Of a DNA stretch of 38,925 nt, positions 7,934-18,310 are shown piece by piece. The stretch lies in assembly GCA_031265495.1 (NCBI GenBank), contig JAISCP010000148.1:1-38925 (forward strand), given 5' to 3'. Under the pieces are notes generated by a model. That model worked only from the letters and a program-made list of their open reading frames with translations. It did not search any database and was not told the DNA's origin. Source of the stretch: Heliobacteriaceae bacterium (lineage in GTDB: Bacteria > Cyanobacteriota > Vampirovibrionia > Gastranaerophilales > Gastranaerophilaceae). Position 1 is the stretch's first letter; the number at the start of each line of letters is the position of its first letter. A program made the translations under genes and the position numbers.

Positions 7934-9922
7934 TTATTCGTTCACAACGCCAAGCACACGGATAAATTCATCAACCGTTGTTTTACCGGTAAGGATATGA
8001 TTAAGGCAGGATTTGCCCAGAGTTATCATCCCGTTTCTAACGGCAATTTCTTCAATATCCATGTCATGCGCGCCCATTGCGATTAACTTTCTAATCTCTT
8101 TGGTCATCGGCATAATCTCATATAAGCCCATACGGCCTCTGTAACCCGTAAAGTTACAATGGCTGCAGCCTTTAGGCCTGTAAATGGTTTTTGTAATAAA
8201 TTCCTCAATCGCAGCTTCATCGGATATAATTTTGCCTGCTTCTTCGCGTGTTGCAAAATATTCTTCCTTGCAGTCATCACAGAGGCTTCTTACCAATCTT
8301 TGCGCAATTACGCCGGACAGCGTTGAAGCTACCAGATAATCTTTTGCGCCCATTTCAATCAAACGGGTAATCGTTGCCGCAGATGAATTCGTGTGAACCG
8401 TGCTGAACACAAGGTGCCCTGTGAGCGCCGCTGCTATTGCAATTTCGAGTGTCTCATAGTCCCGGATTTCACCGACCAGAATAATATCAGGATCCTGTCT
8501 TAATATTGCACGCATAGAGGAAGCAAAGGTTATACCTGCCTTGTTGTTAACCTGCGACTGGTTAATACCCTCAAGCCTGATTTCTATCGGGTCTTCAATC
8601 GTGGTGATATTGACGTTTTCACCGTTCAAATGCTTCAGGACAGAATAAAGCGTTGTGGTTTTTCCCGAACCCGTAGGACCTGAGGTTAAAATAACACCGT
8701 TCGGACAGGTTATCATGTCTCTGATTTTTGCAATATCTTCCTGCGTAGCGCCCATAATCTCAATCTGTCTGTTGTCGGCGTCCAAGCTTACCGCAGGTGC
8801 AAGAACACGGATTACGACTTTTTCCTTGCCGGAAATTGAAAGCGTATTTATACGAAAGTCATAAGACAGCTCTTTATATTTAATAGTAAACGTACCGTCC
8901 TGCGGCCGTCTGTGCTCGGCTATGTTCATTCTGGCAAGAACTTTAAAACGGGCAATAACAGCGCTTTCCACCTTTGGCGGAATATCAAGAACTTTGCGCA
9001 GCATGCCGTCTTTGCGGTAGCGCACTATGTAACCGGAAAGACGCGGCTCTATGTGTACGTCGGAAACCTGCGTATCAATGGCAGTGGTGATAATCTGGTT
9101 AACAAACTTTGCTACGGAACCGGTTGAATCCTGCAATTCACTGTCAACCTGATCCCATAAGCTTTCCTCTTGTTCAATTTCCGCAGTTTCTTCTTCAATC
9201 TGGCTGATAATTTTTTGGGTTTCTTTTTTCTGTGTACTGAAAAACAAATCCATAGCATCCGCAAATTCAACATGTGTCATAAGCACTTGCTTAGGATTTT
9301 GTCCGGTAAGGTAGATAATCTCTTTTAATATATCCTGCTTAACAGGGGATATGACTCCTATGGTCAATGTTTTTCCGTCAGAAAAAATCGGAATAATATT
9401 ATTGGTTCTGATGAAGTCTTCCGGCAGTAAACTTATGAACTGTTCCTGCTCGTTCAGCTGCTCGGGAGTAACCATATCCAGTCCGGTTTGTAATTGCAGA
9501 ACTTCTTTTAACTGTCTGAGCGTTATAAATCCCAATTTAAATAAAGTCGAACCTAAAGGCGTTTTCAAACGTTTACTTTCGGCAAGCGCCTGCAGCAGCT
9601 GAACATCCGATATGTAGCCTCTTTGAATTAACATATCCCCGATTTTGGTGCTGCCGTCATTTGATGCATTTAACTTAACAACGTCAATAAGCTCGCTCAA
9701 ATCCTCATCGGGAATCTGCATAAACTTAACCTGTTCGGAAAAATAGCCTTTCAGATGCGCGTTGATGGTATCTTTATCAGACTGTGAATTGACTGCAACA
9801 TACAGAAAATTATTTTTCAAATTTATCGGAACAAATCCGTGCAGTTCAAATAAATTGCCTTCTAATCTGCTTATTACCTGGGGGTTTATACTGTTTTTTA
9901 ATCTGTTTAATACTTCGTTCAT
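7934..9922 (-). CDS. Type II secretion/type IV pilus assembly ATPase (GspE/PilB-like)
   Basis: Walker A GPTGSGKTTTLY, Asp box, Walker B ILVGEIRD, His box, C-x2-C zinc motif, N-terminal MshEN-like region. Confidence 0.92.
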   Translation of the reverse strand: MNEVLNRLKNSINPQVISRLEGNLFELHGFVPINLKNNFLYVAVNSQSDKDTINAHLKGYFSEQVKFMQIPDEDLSELIDVVKLNASNDGSTKIGDMLIQRGYISDVQLLQALAESKRLKTPLGSTLFKLGFITLRQLKEVLQLQTGLDMVTPEQLNEQEQFISLLPEDFIRTNNIIPIFSDGKTLTIGVISPVKQDILKEIIYLTGQNPKQVLMTHVEFADAMDLFFSTQKKETQKIISQIEEETAEIEQEESLWDQVDSELQDSTGSVAKFVNQIITTAIDTQVSDVHIEPRLSGYIVRYRKDGMLRKVLDIPPKVESAVIARFKVLARMNIAEHRRPQDGTFTIKYKELSYDFRINTLSISGKEKVVIRVLAPAVSLDADNRQIEIMGATQEDIAKIRDMITCPNGVILTSGPTGSGKTTTLYSVLKHLNGENVNITTIEDPIEIRLEGINQSQVNNKAGITFASSMRAILRQDPDIILVGEIRDYETLEIAIAAALTGHLVFSTVHTNSSAATITRLIEMGAKDYLVASTLSGVIAQRLVRSLCDDCKEEYFATREEAGKIISDEAAIEEFITKTIYRPKGCSHCNFTGYRGRMGLYEIMPMTKEIRKLIAMGAHDMDIEEIAVRNGMITLGKSCLNHILTGKTTVDEFIRVLGVVNE

Positions 9923-9971
9923 AATATTTACCTGTCTGCTGTTTCATAGGAGTCTCGAAATCCGGGACAAA

Positions 9972-11825
9972 TTATAATGTTTCTGTGTTGACTATGGAAT
10001 CTTCCGAATCAGTGATTATCTTCGGAGTAATCATGATAATCATTTCTTCTTTACTTTTTTCGGTAAGCGTGCTTCTGAAAAATGTTCCCAACCCCGGAAT
10101 GTCTCCCAAAATAGGAACTTTCTTAACGTTTTTGGTTTCATCTTCACGAATCATACCGCCTATAATAAGAGTCTCTCCGTCTTTAATCCGGACATTTTTA
10201 AGATCAAGATTTCTTCTTTGAAGCAGGGTTGCCTGCGGAATAATATCGCCGGAAGTATCTTTGGTTGTTACGCGGTCTTTAATAGTTGCGTATTCGGGAG
10301 CAATGTTAAGCGTAACATAACCGTCAGGGCTTATAAACGGCGTTATGGAAACCTTAATACCGTTGTCGTCCGCTATTTCATAAGTCCTCTGAACAGCGCC
10401 CGCCAAAGAACCGGCAAGAACTTCCGACCTTACTGATTTAACATAATCAGAAGTCAAATCAATTGTAGATTCCTGTCCGTTGGTTATTAAAATACGCGGA
10501 TTTGCCACAACTCTGCCCTTTCTGTTTTCTATTAAGTAATTAATAGTATATTGAACTACCGGACTGCCCGAATATTTTGCCAGATTAGGCATGTTGGGGT
10601 TCTTGCTGCCGGCAAAGAATATAGGATAACCCGGATCGCCTTCTTTAGCCGGAAGAATATTACCTGTTTTGCCGTTGTTGAAGCTTGCGGAGAAAAATCT
10701 TGTATACATTTCCCAAGTATTATCAAGAGTTTTACTTCCCGCTTCACTCAGTTCTATAATTGAAACTTCCAAATAAGCCTGCGGCTGTTTTTTATCTGTT
10801 TTTGCAATAAATTCTTTAATCATTTCAACCTGCTGCTCGGAACCGCCGATAACATTAACCGTCCCCAGCTGGGTGTAATACGAAACCGAAAGGCTCCGAA
10901 GCGCAATAGATGACAGTGCGCCGGCTTCTGTTTTTGACTCATAAGAACATGCTATGGTACCTTCATTTAGAGAAATATCACCGCCGCCGCTGCTGCCGGA
11001 GCTGCTGCTGCTGCCGCTGCCGAAACCGCTGCTGCCGCTGCCAAAACTGCTGCTTGCCGCGCCGGTCATAATTCCGGCCGCGCCGCCTGTTGAACTTCCT
11101 TCAATGCCGAGTGCGTTCGGAAGTAACAATTTACATACCATATCCGCCATTTGCGCGGGAGTTGTATGATTTACCTTAAAAGCCGCTGTTGTCGGTTTTT
11201 TATCAAATTTGGCGACAACTTTTCTTGCAATCGCAACTTCATTTTGCGTGCCGAAAATCAACAATTCATTAGTTGCAGGGTTTGTTACGGCAACTTCTCC
11301 GCCTGAAATACCCGGTTTATTTATACCGTAAATGTTTTTATTCAAAAAACCCGCTATTGTTGTTGCATCGACATATTTAACCGGAATTGAGGTTAATTCC
11401 TGCTTAGCTACGTTAAAATCTTTAACAGATGTGGGCGCTATGATGATTGTATTTCCGTCCAGAACATACGTCAGCCGGGAAATCTCCATAATCAGTTCAA
11501 AAGCCTTATTCAGAGGAACGCTGACTAAATCCAGCGTTACGGTCTGGTCTTTGACCTCGGGGTGCAGAATAATGTTCAAACCCGCTTTGTCCGCAAACAT
11601 TCTCAAGACTTGGGTAACATCGGATTCTCTAAGACTGAGAGTAATCGGCGTGTTCTTTTTCGTGATACTGATTTCACCTTTAAGCGGCATTGACTCATCC
11701 TGAATTGCTTCCCGCAGCGCAGGCTGGGAATAAGTATCCTGCGTTGCCGGCACTGAAGCGCCGGTAAACAAAAATGCCGTTAAAATTGAAAATGTAGTGA
11801 TTTTTTTTGTAATGTTATTTTTCAT
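9972..11825 (-). CDS. Secretin (GspD/PilQ-like); start placed at MKNNITKK rather than the longer ORF start
   Basis: STN-like/N domains and C-terminal secretin core (VPILGDIPGLGTFFRSTLTEKSKEEMIIMITPKI); RBS GGAG before 11825. Confidence 0.88.
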   Translation of the reverse strand: MKNNITKKITTFSILTAFLFTGASVPATQDTYSQPALREAIQDESMPLKGEISITKKNTPITLSLRESDVTQVLRMFADKAGLNIILHPEVKDQTVTLDLVSVPLNKAFELIMEISRLTYVLDGNTIIIAPTSVKDFNVAKQELTSIPVKYVDATTIAGFLNKNIYGINKPGISGGEVAVTNPATNELLIFGTQNEVAIARKVVAKFDKKPTTAAFKVNHTTPAQMADMVCKLLLPNALGIEGSSTGGAAGIMTGAASSSFGSGSSGFGSGSSSSSGSSGGGDISLNEGTIACSYESKTEAGALSSIALRSLSVSYYTQLGTVNVIGGSEQQVEMIKEFIAKTDKKQPQAYLEVSIIELSEAGSKTLDNTWEMYTRFFSASFNNGKTGNILPAKEGDPGYPIFFAGSKNPNMPNLAKYSGSPVVQYTINYLIENRKGRVVANPRILITNGQESTIDLTSDYVKSVRSEVLAGSLAGAVQRTYEIADDNGIKVSITPFISPDGYVTLNIAPEYATIKDRVTTKDTSGDIIPQATLLQRRNLDLKNVRIKDGETLIIGGMIREDETKNVKKVPILGDIPGLGTFFRSTLTEKSKEEMIIMITPKIITDSEDSIVNTETL

Positions 11826-11844
11826 AGCTTCTCCTGCTTTTTTA

Positions 11845-12510
11845 TTACTTTCTGTTCTTTGTTCCGCCGAACTTACTTTCCAAATTGGAAACCGTGTTAT
11901 AGTTAAGTCCGTCCGTAGCAAATAATTCGCCGACTCCGGCTTTGTAAATATTTTTTCCTAATTGTACTGTAACATTTGTTTTGCCAATTGACAAAACTTT
12001 ATAATTATGAATATAATCACCTGATCTTACAAGGTAATCAGAACCGTCTAAATTAATAATTGCGGAAGGATTATACTGGTCGTACAAAATGCCGGTAACT
12101 TTGGTATTAATGACATTGGACGCGTCAGAGTCAATCGTAATATTATCGGGCGGAGCTATCATATCGGAAGATATATAATCTCCCATAGTTTCAAATCCTC
12201 CTGCGTCGGGTACGAACGGATTAACGCGGCCTATGCCGTCAATGGTTACCGCAACCGTCTTGTCTCCCGAGCCGGGAATATCTCCTGCAATGCCGGCTTT
12301 AATTCCGTCATTTCCTATGGTAACCGACTCTTGGGATTCAGGAACACTGAGTTCCTCCGAGTCGTCTTTTTTTTGCGTACATCCTGTTGTATTAATCAAT
12401 ATGACAATCAAAAACAACGCGGCAAAAATCAGGCCAAGCTTCCTGTTTAGGCTTTGGAAACTATTTTTGTTATTTTCTTTGGCATATCTTTCTATAAAGT
12501 TTTCGTTCAC
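11845..12510 (-). CDS. PilP/GspC-like pilus assembly protein
   Basis: N-terminal hydrophobic segment with TTGC, C-terminal VTGILYDQYNPSAIINLDGSDYLVRSGDYIHNYKVLSIGKTNVTVQL; upstream of secretin. Confidence 0.6.
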   Translation of the reverse strand: MNENFIERYAKENNKNSFQSLNRKLGLIFAALFLIVILINTTGCTQKKDDSEELSVPESQESVTIGNDGIKAGIAGDIPGSGDKTVAVTIDGIGRVNPFVPDAGGFETMGDYISSDMIAPPDNITIDSDASNVINTKVTGILYDQYNPSAIINLDGSDYLVRSGDYIHNYKVLSIGKTNVTVQLGKNIYKAGVGELFATDGLNYNTVSNLESKFGGTKNRK

Positions 12511-12715
12511 GTCTCACCTTTTAACTTTACTACCTATAATATTGTAATAAAATTAATTAAATAGCGTATCAACTGTTTGATGTATTTAATTCAAATAATT
12601 AAGTGAATAGGTGAATAGGAAATTAAGAGGTATAGAGGGCTGGAGGTATTGAGGTATGGCTAAAATTAGTAAACAGGAAAGAGGGAACAGCAAATAGCGC
12701 CCTCCGGCACTGATG

Positions 12716-12829
12716 AACTCACACCATAACCTCCCTGTCATCCTGAATTTATTTCAGGATCTGGCACTTTGCAACTCACACCATAACCTCCCTGTCATCC
12801 TGAACTTGTTTCAGGATCTGGCACTTTGC
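12716..12829. repeat. 57-bp direct tandem repeat, two copies, containing GTCATCCTGAA[C/T]TT[G/A]TTTCAGGATCTG
   Basis: Direct reading; period 57. Confidence 0.8.
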
Positions 12830-12947
12830 AAATCGCACTATCCTCCCAATCTTATTTCCGCACCTGTCCATCTGCACGGGAGAGAGAACTTTACAGGAAT
12901 TGCATATTTTTATCGGTGGACAGATCCTGAAACAAGTTCAGGATGAC
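12794..12947. repeat. MITE-like element, about 154 bp, with terminal inverted repeats GTCATCCTGAACTTGTTTCAGGATCTG, copy 1
   Basis: TIRs at both ends; interior homologous (inverted) to 24220-24365. Confidence 0.7.
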
Positions 12948-13005
12948 GTGGATGATGACTGTTTCCTCTTTCCTATTCACCTAATCACTTAATATCGACA
13001 GGGAA

Positions 13006-13031
13006 ACACGCGTATGTAAACATACGCGTGT
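13006..13031 (-). terminator. Strong hairpin (ACACGCGTATG-TAAA-CATACGCGTGT) just downstream of the S74 prepilin gene
   Basis: 11-bp perfect stem, 4-nt loop; only a weak T-tract follows. Confidence 0.5.
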
Positions 13032-13056
13032 GGATTAAAAAGGAGCTTTCGCTCGT

Positions 13057-14616
13057 TTATTTCTTGTTTTCAAGCTTCAGAAGCTTTGCTTCCAGAGCTT
13101 TATTTTGTTTCAATATATCATTCTGAACTCTCGCCATGTCATCCTGAACCTGTTTCAGCATTTTATTTTGCTCTTTTAGTTCTTTATTTTCTTTTTTAAG
13201 CGTCGCAATGTCGTTACGAACTCCCGCCACGTCATTCTTAACGGAAGCAATGACATCATTTATTTTCTTATCCAACTCTTTTACTGCATTGACTAAAGCA
13301 TAGAGAATGTCCTCTGTGCGAACCGCCAAAAATCCACCGGAACCTTTGCTTACCGCGTCAGGAAATATTTTCTGTAAATCCTGCGCAATTACGCCGACTC
13401 GCGGTGTTTTTGCCTTGTCGTCTTTAAGGGTGTAATTGAATACTTTTATCTGTTTAATCTTTTCAAGCCCGCTGGTGTTTTCGCTTTTAATATTTTTCAG
13501 GCGTTTATCGGAGGTAACCTGTGTTCCGCCAACATAAAGGCTGCCGGGTATATAAACAGTACTGTTGCTTACACCTATCCACACTTGATTTGCGTCGCTG
13601 GTTTTATCATCCTCAATGCTGGTCGGTCCTGCACCTATTCCTATACAGGTCTTGTATGAACCGCTGGTTACGTTATAGCATGCATTATAACCCACACCGG
13701 TATTATAACTCCCTGCGGTGTTATACAATGCATTATCCCCCAAGCCGACGTTAGCACCACCTGCGATGTTGTTATACAATGCATTACGACCCAAGGCGGT
13801 GTTATTACCCCCTTCGGTGTTGTTATACAATGCATAATGCCCCACGCCGGTGTTTTGCCCCCCTTTGGTGTTGTTATACAATGCATAATACCCTAAGCCG
13901 GTGTTATTATTCCCTCCGGTGTTAGAACGACCTGCATAATTACCGGTAAATGTATTGTAACTCCCGGTAGTGTTAGAGTAGCCTGCAACAGTACCGATAA
14001 AAGCATTATTAGAACCGCTAGTGTTAGAATAGCCTGCGTAATTACCGAGGAAAACATTATGATGACCTGTGGTGTTGGGATAGCCCGCAGCATGACCAAT
14101 AAAGACATTATTATTCCCGGTAGTGTTAGAATAACCTGCAGTATTACCTATCGCTGTATTATAACCGCCGGATGTTCCGAGATTTGCCAACGCCCCCAGA
14201 CCAAAAGACGTATTATAAGACATCTTATTAGCCGGAACACTTCCAAAATACATATTTGTATTGTCTATGTACAAACCTGCATTGGCAGTACCGCTTTGAT
14301 TTTTAAAAAGCATGTGGTTTTGTGCGGCTGCTCCTTTTTTTAATATCAAACGGGCATTGTCATCATCTGCTTTGCTGTTAGCTCCTATGACTACATTTTC
14401 TCCGTAATATATACCCGGACCGTTCGCGGTCAATTCGCTCCACAGCGACTCGCCGCCTGAACCGCCGGAGCTTTTCATCCGGCGCGTCATCATAGGTGCA
14501 AACGCCGCCAGCATTATCGCCAATATCAGCAGAACAATCATCATTTCAGCCAGCGTGAATCCTCTGTCTGAATATTTATTATTAACTTTTCGATTTTGCA
14601 TCACCATGCTAATCAT
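13057..14616 (-). CDS. Prepilin-like N-terminus + Asn/Gly-rich tandem repeats + C-terminal S74/endosialidase-type intramolecular chaperone with coiled coil
   Basis: GFTLAEMMIVLLILAIMLAAFAPMM; repeats such as 'NTAIGNTAGYSNTTGNNNVFIGHAAGYPNTTG'; SDKRLKNIKSENTSGLEKIKQIKVFNYTLKD...RVGVIAQDLQKIFPDAV...LYALVNAVKELDKKI. Confidence 0.85.
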   Translation of the reverse strand: MISMVMQNRKVNNKYSDRGFTLAEMMIVLLILAIMLAAFAPMMTRRMKSSGGSGGESLWSELTANGPGIYYGENVVIGANSKADDDNARLILKKGAAAQNHMLFKNQSGTANAGLYIDNTNMYFGSVPANKMSYNTSFGLGALANLGTSGGYNTAIGNTAGYSNTTGNNNVFIGHAAGYPNTTGHHNVFLGNYAGYSNTSGSNNAFIGTVAGYSNTTGSYNTFTGNYAGRSNTGGNNNTGLGYYALYNNTKGGQNTGVGHYALYNNTEGGNNTALGRNALYNNIAGGANVGLGDNALYNTAGSYNTGVGYNACYNVTSGSYKTCIGIGAGPTSIEDDKTSDANQVWIGVSNSTVYIPGSLYVGGTQVTSDKRLKNIKSENTSGLEKIKQIKVFNYTLKDDKAKTPRVGVIAQDLQKIFPDAVSKGSGGFLAVRTEDILYALVNAVKELDKKINDVIASVKNDVAGVRNDIATLKKENKELKEQNKMLKQVQDDMARVQNDILKQNKALEAKLLKLENKK

Positions 14617-14766
14617 CCTTTAATAAATAATTATAGCAGAGTCATAAAAATTTTGCAAGAAGATATTTTTTTAATTAGTTACATAATTATTAGTAAACAG
14701 GATTGTTAAAAACCATAACCATCCTGTCATGCTGATATAAGCGAATAGGTGAATAAGAGGTCTTGA

Positions 14767-16380
<1,614 letters not shown>

Positions 16381-16501
16381 GCAATAAGGTTGAAAAGTTG
16401 AACGGTTGAATGGTTGAATGGCTGATAAAAACTGTTAAACATGTTCAGCAAAACAAGCAAAGGAGTGAATAGGTGAATAAGTTCATCTAAGAAAAATTAA
16501 A

Positions 16502-16593
16502 TCTCATATCGAAATCGGTATGAGACCCCACCCCGAAATTTGCTAAAGCAAATTTCGACCTACCTCTCACGAAACGATACTTAATCGTTTCGT
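16502..16593 (+). other. Three consecutive hairpins in the atpD-atpC intergenic region
   Basis: TCTCATA..TATGAGA; CGAAATTTGC-TAAA-GCAAATTTCG (16534-16557); ACGAAACGAT-ACTTA-ATCGTTTCGT (16569-16593). Confidence 0.75.
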
Positions 16594-16632
16594 TCGGCAG
16601 AGTCTCAAGGGGAGGGTAAAGATAAAAGGTAG

Positions 16633-16770
16633 CGTTAAACACGTTCAACAAAACAAGCAAAAGAGCTGCGAGGCAGCTGTCGGAAGCCGATTTAGGGTAG
16701 AATATAAAAACTAAAGGTAAAAACATAAAAAGGCGCCAAAAGGTAAAGTTGACTTGAAAGGGCATAAAGA
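16633..16770 (+). repeat. 138-bp dispersed element, copy 2, ending at the atpC start codon
   Basis: Ungapped alignment to 2161-2298 and 35115-35252 (-). Confidence 0.85.
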
Positions 16771-17162
16771 TGCATTTAAAAATAATTACACATGAAAGAG
16801 TTGTTTTTGACGGAAATGTTGACGCGATTTACACCAAAGGAACCGATGGCGAATTCGGGGTATTAGAAGGACACGTTCCTGTTATGGCTGCGCTTGACGT
16901 TGGCGTAACCCGGGTTGTTCATGGGAATGAGCAGAGATTTTTCACAACTATGGGCGGAATTTTCCAACTCAAAGACAATCATGCTTTAATTCTCACTAAT
17001 ACCGCCGAGTGCGGCGATGAAATTGATGCGGCAAGGGCAAAAGAATCATTAGACCGTGCACAGGCGAGACTTTTGGAAGCTAAAGCGGAAACCGATGCAA
17101 AACGGGCGGAAGCTGCGGTTGCAAGGGCAATGGTACGTTTAAAAGCAATATCAAATAAATGA
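16770..17162 (+). CDS. atpC: F0F1 ATP synthase subunit epsilon
   Basis: MHLKIITHERVVFDGNVDAIYTKGTDGEFGVLEGHVPVMAAL; downstream of atpD. Confidence 0.93.
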   Translation: MHLKIITHERVVFDGNVDAIYTKGTDGEFGVLEGHVPVMAALDVGVTRVVHGNEQRFFTTMGGIFQLKDNHALILTNTAECGDEIDAARAKESLDRAQARLLEAKAETDAKRAEAAVARAMVRLKAISNK

Positions 17163-17719
17163 CAATCTATGACATTTTTAAAACATTTTTCAAGATGGGA
17201 ATAATATTATTCGGCGGCGGTTTTGTTATTCTGCCGGCTGCACAGGCGGAACTTGCCGAAAAAAAACAATGGCTTACGCATGAGGAAATTTGCGAATTTT
17301 ATGCATTGGCAAGAAGTGTTCCGGGCATTGTGGCGCCGAATTTTTCCGTATTTGCCGGGTATAAGCTTAAAAAAATTAAAGGAGCAATTGCCGCGTTAAC
17401 AGGGCTTATCATGCCGGCGTTTCTGAGTATTGTAATTCTTGCTGAAATTTTTGAAGCAGTGATACACATGAAATTTGTCCGGAGTATGTTTTGGGGAATA
17501 GGCATCGGGGTTGTTATGCTGATTTTCCTGTCAGTAAAAGAAATGTGGGAAAACAGCGTAACGGAAAAGCTTTCTTTTGCGCTGTTTTTTGCAGCTTTCG
17601 TGCTGTCGGCATGCTTCAAAGTATCGCCTTCCGCAATTATACTTACGGCAGCTGCTCTGGGAATTGCTTTGCAGTTGAAAAACGAAAGCTCCAAAGCGAA
17701 CGGGGAGGAAACTGAATGA
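17159..17719 (+). CDS. Chromate transporter family, half-size protein
   Basis: FFKMGIILFGGGFVILP... motif; paired with the next ORF. Confidence 0.85.
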   Translation: MTIYDIFKTFFKMGIILFGGGFVILPAAQAELAEKKQWLTHEEICEFYALARSVPGIVAPNFSVFAGYKLKKIKGAIAALTGLIMPAFLSIVILAEIFEAVIHMKFVRSMFWGIGIGVVMLIFLSVKEMWENSVTEKLSFALFFAAFVLSACFKVSPSAIILTAAALGIALQLKNESSKANGEETE

Positions 17720-18249
17720 TTTACACGGAATTATTTACGGAATTTTTCCGCATAGGTTTTTTCTCATTTGGCGGCGGGCATGCCACACTGCCGTTTTTGT
17801 ACAACATCGCAGCGGTTAAACACTGGTATACCGTCCGGCAGCTTGCGGATATAATAGCAATTTCCTCCGTAACGCCCGGGCCTGTCGGAGTAAACGCCGC
17901 AACATTTGCGGGGTATTCGACCGCCGGTATTGCCGGAGCGTTAATCGCAACTGTTTCGGTGGTGCTGCCTTCGTTTATAATAATTATAATAGTTTCACAT
18001 CTTCTCAAACAGTTCAGGGAAAACAAGTACGTTCAATCAGTAATATATGTTATTAAACCGGTAAGCTGCGGGCTTTTGGCGGCTGTCGGAGCAGAAATGT
18101 TTGTAAATAATGTTAACAATATTTTCGGGTTTGCGCTCCTTGCCGCACTATTCGTTACAAATATTTACAAAAAAAGAAAACCTGCCTTTTTCCTTGCAGT
18201 TTCGGCATTTGCAGGTTTCGCCGCAGGATTTTTTAATCTGATAAATTGA
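17716..18249 (+). CDS. Chromate transporter family, half-size protein
   Basis: FFRIGFFSFGGGHATLPFL, ISSVTPGPVGVNAATFAGY motifs. Confidence 0.87.
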   Translation: MIYTELFTEFFRIGFFSFGGGHATLPFLYNIAAVKHWYTVRQLADIIAISSVTPGPVGVNAATFAGYSTAGIAGALIATVSVVLPSFIIIIIVSHLLKQFRENKYVQSVIYVIKPVSCGLLAAVGAEMFVNNVNNIFGFALLAALFVTNIYKKRKPAFFLAVSAFAGFAAGFFNLIN

Positions 18250-18310
18250 AAAACTAGCAATTTTTTTTTTTAGGGATTTTAAAATTAACTGAAAGAAAAG
18301 GAGAATTATT

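Noticed and set aside
12713-12946. ORF with repeated 'NSHHNLPVILNLFQDLALC' peptide.
   Set aside because: It is a translation of the 57-bp tandem intergenic repeat; no RBS and lies in repeat DNA.
13668-13886. Repetitive alternate-frame ORFs opposite or within the S74 prepilin gene (e.g. 'MHCITTPKG').
   Set aside because: Frame-shifted readings of the real tandem repeats in the 13057-14616 gene.
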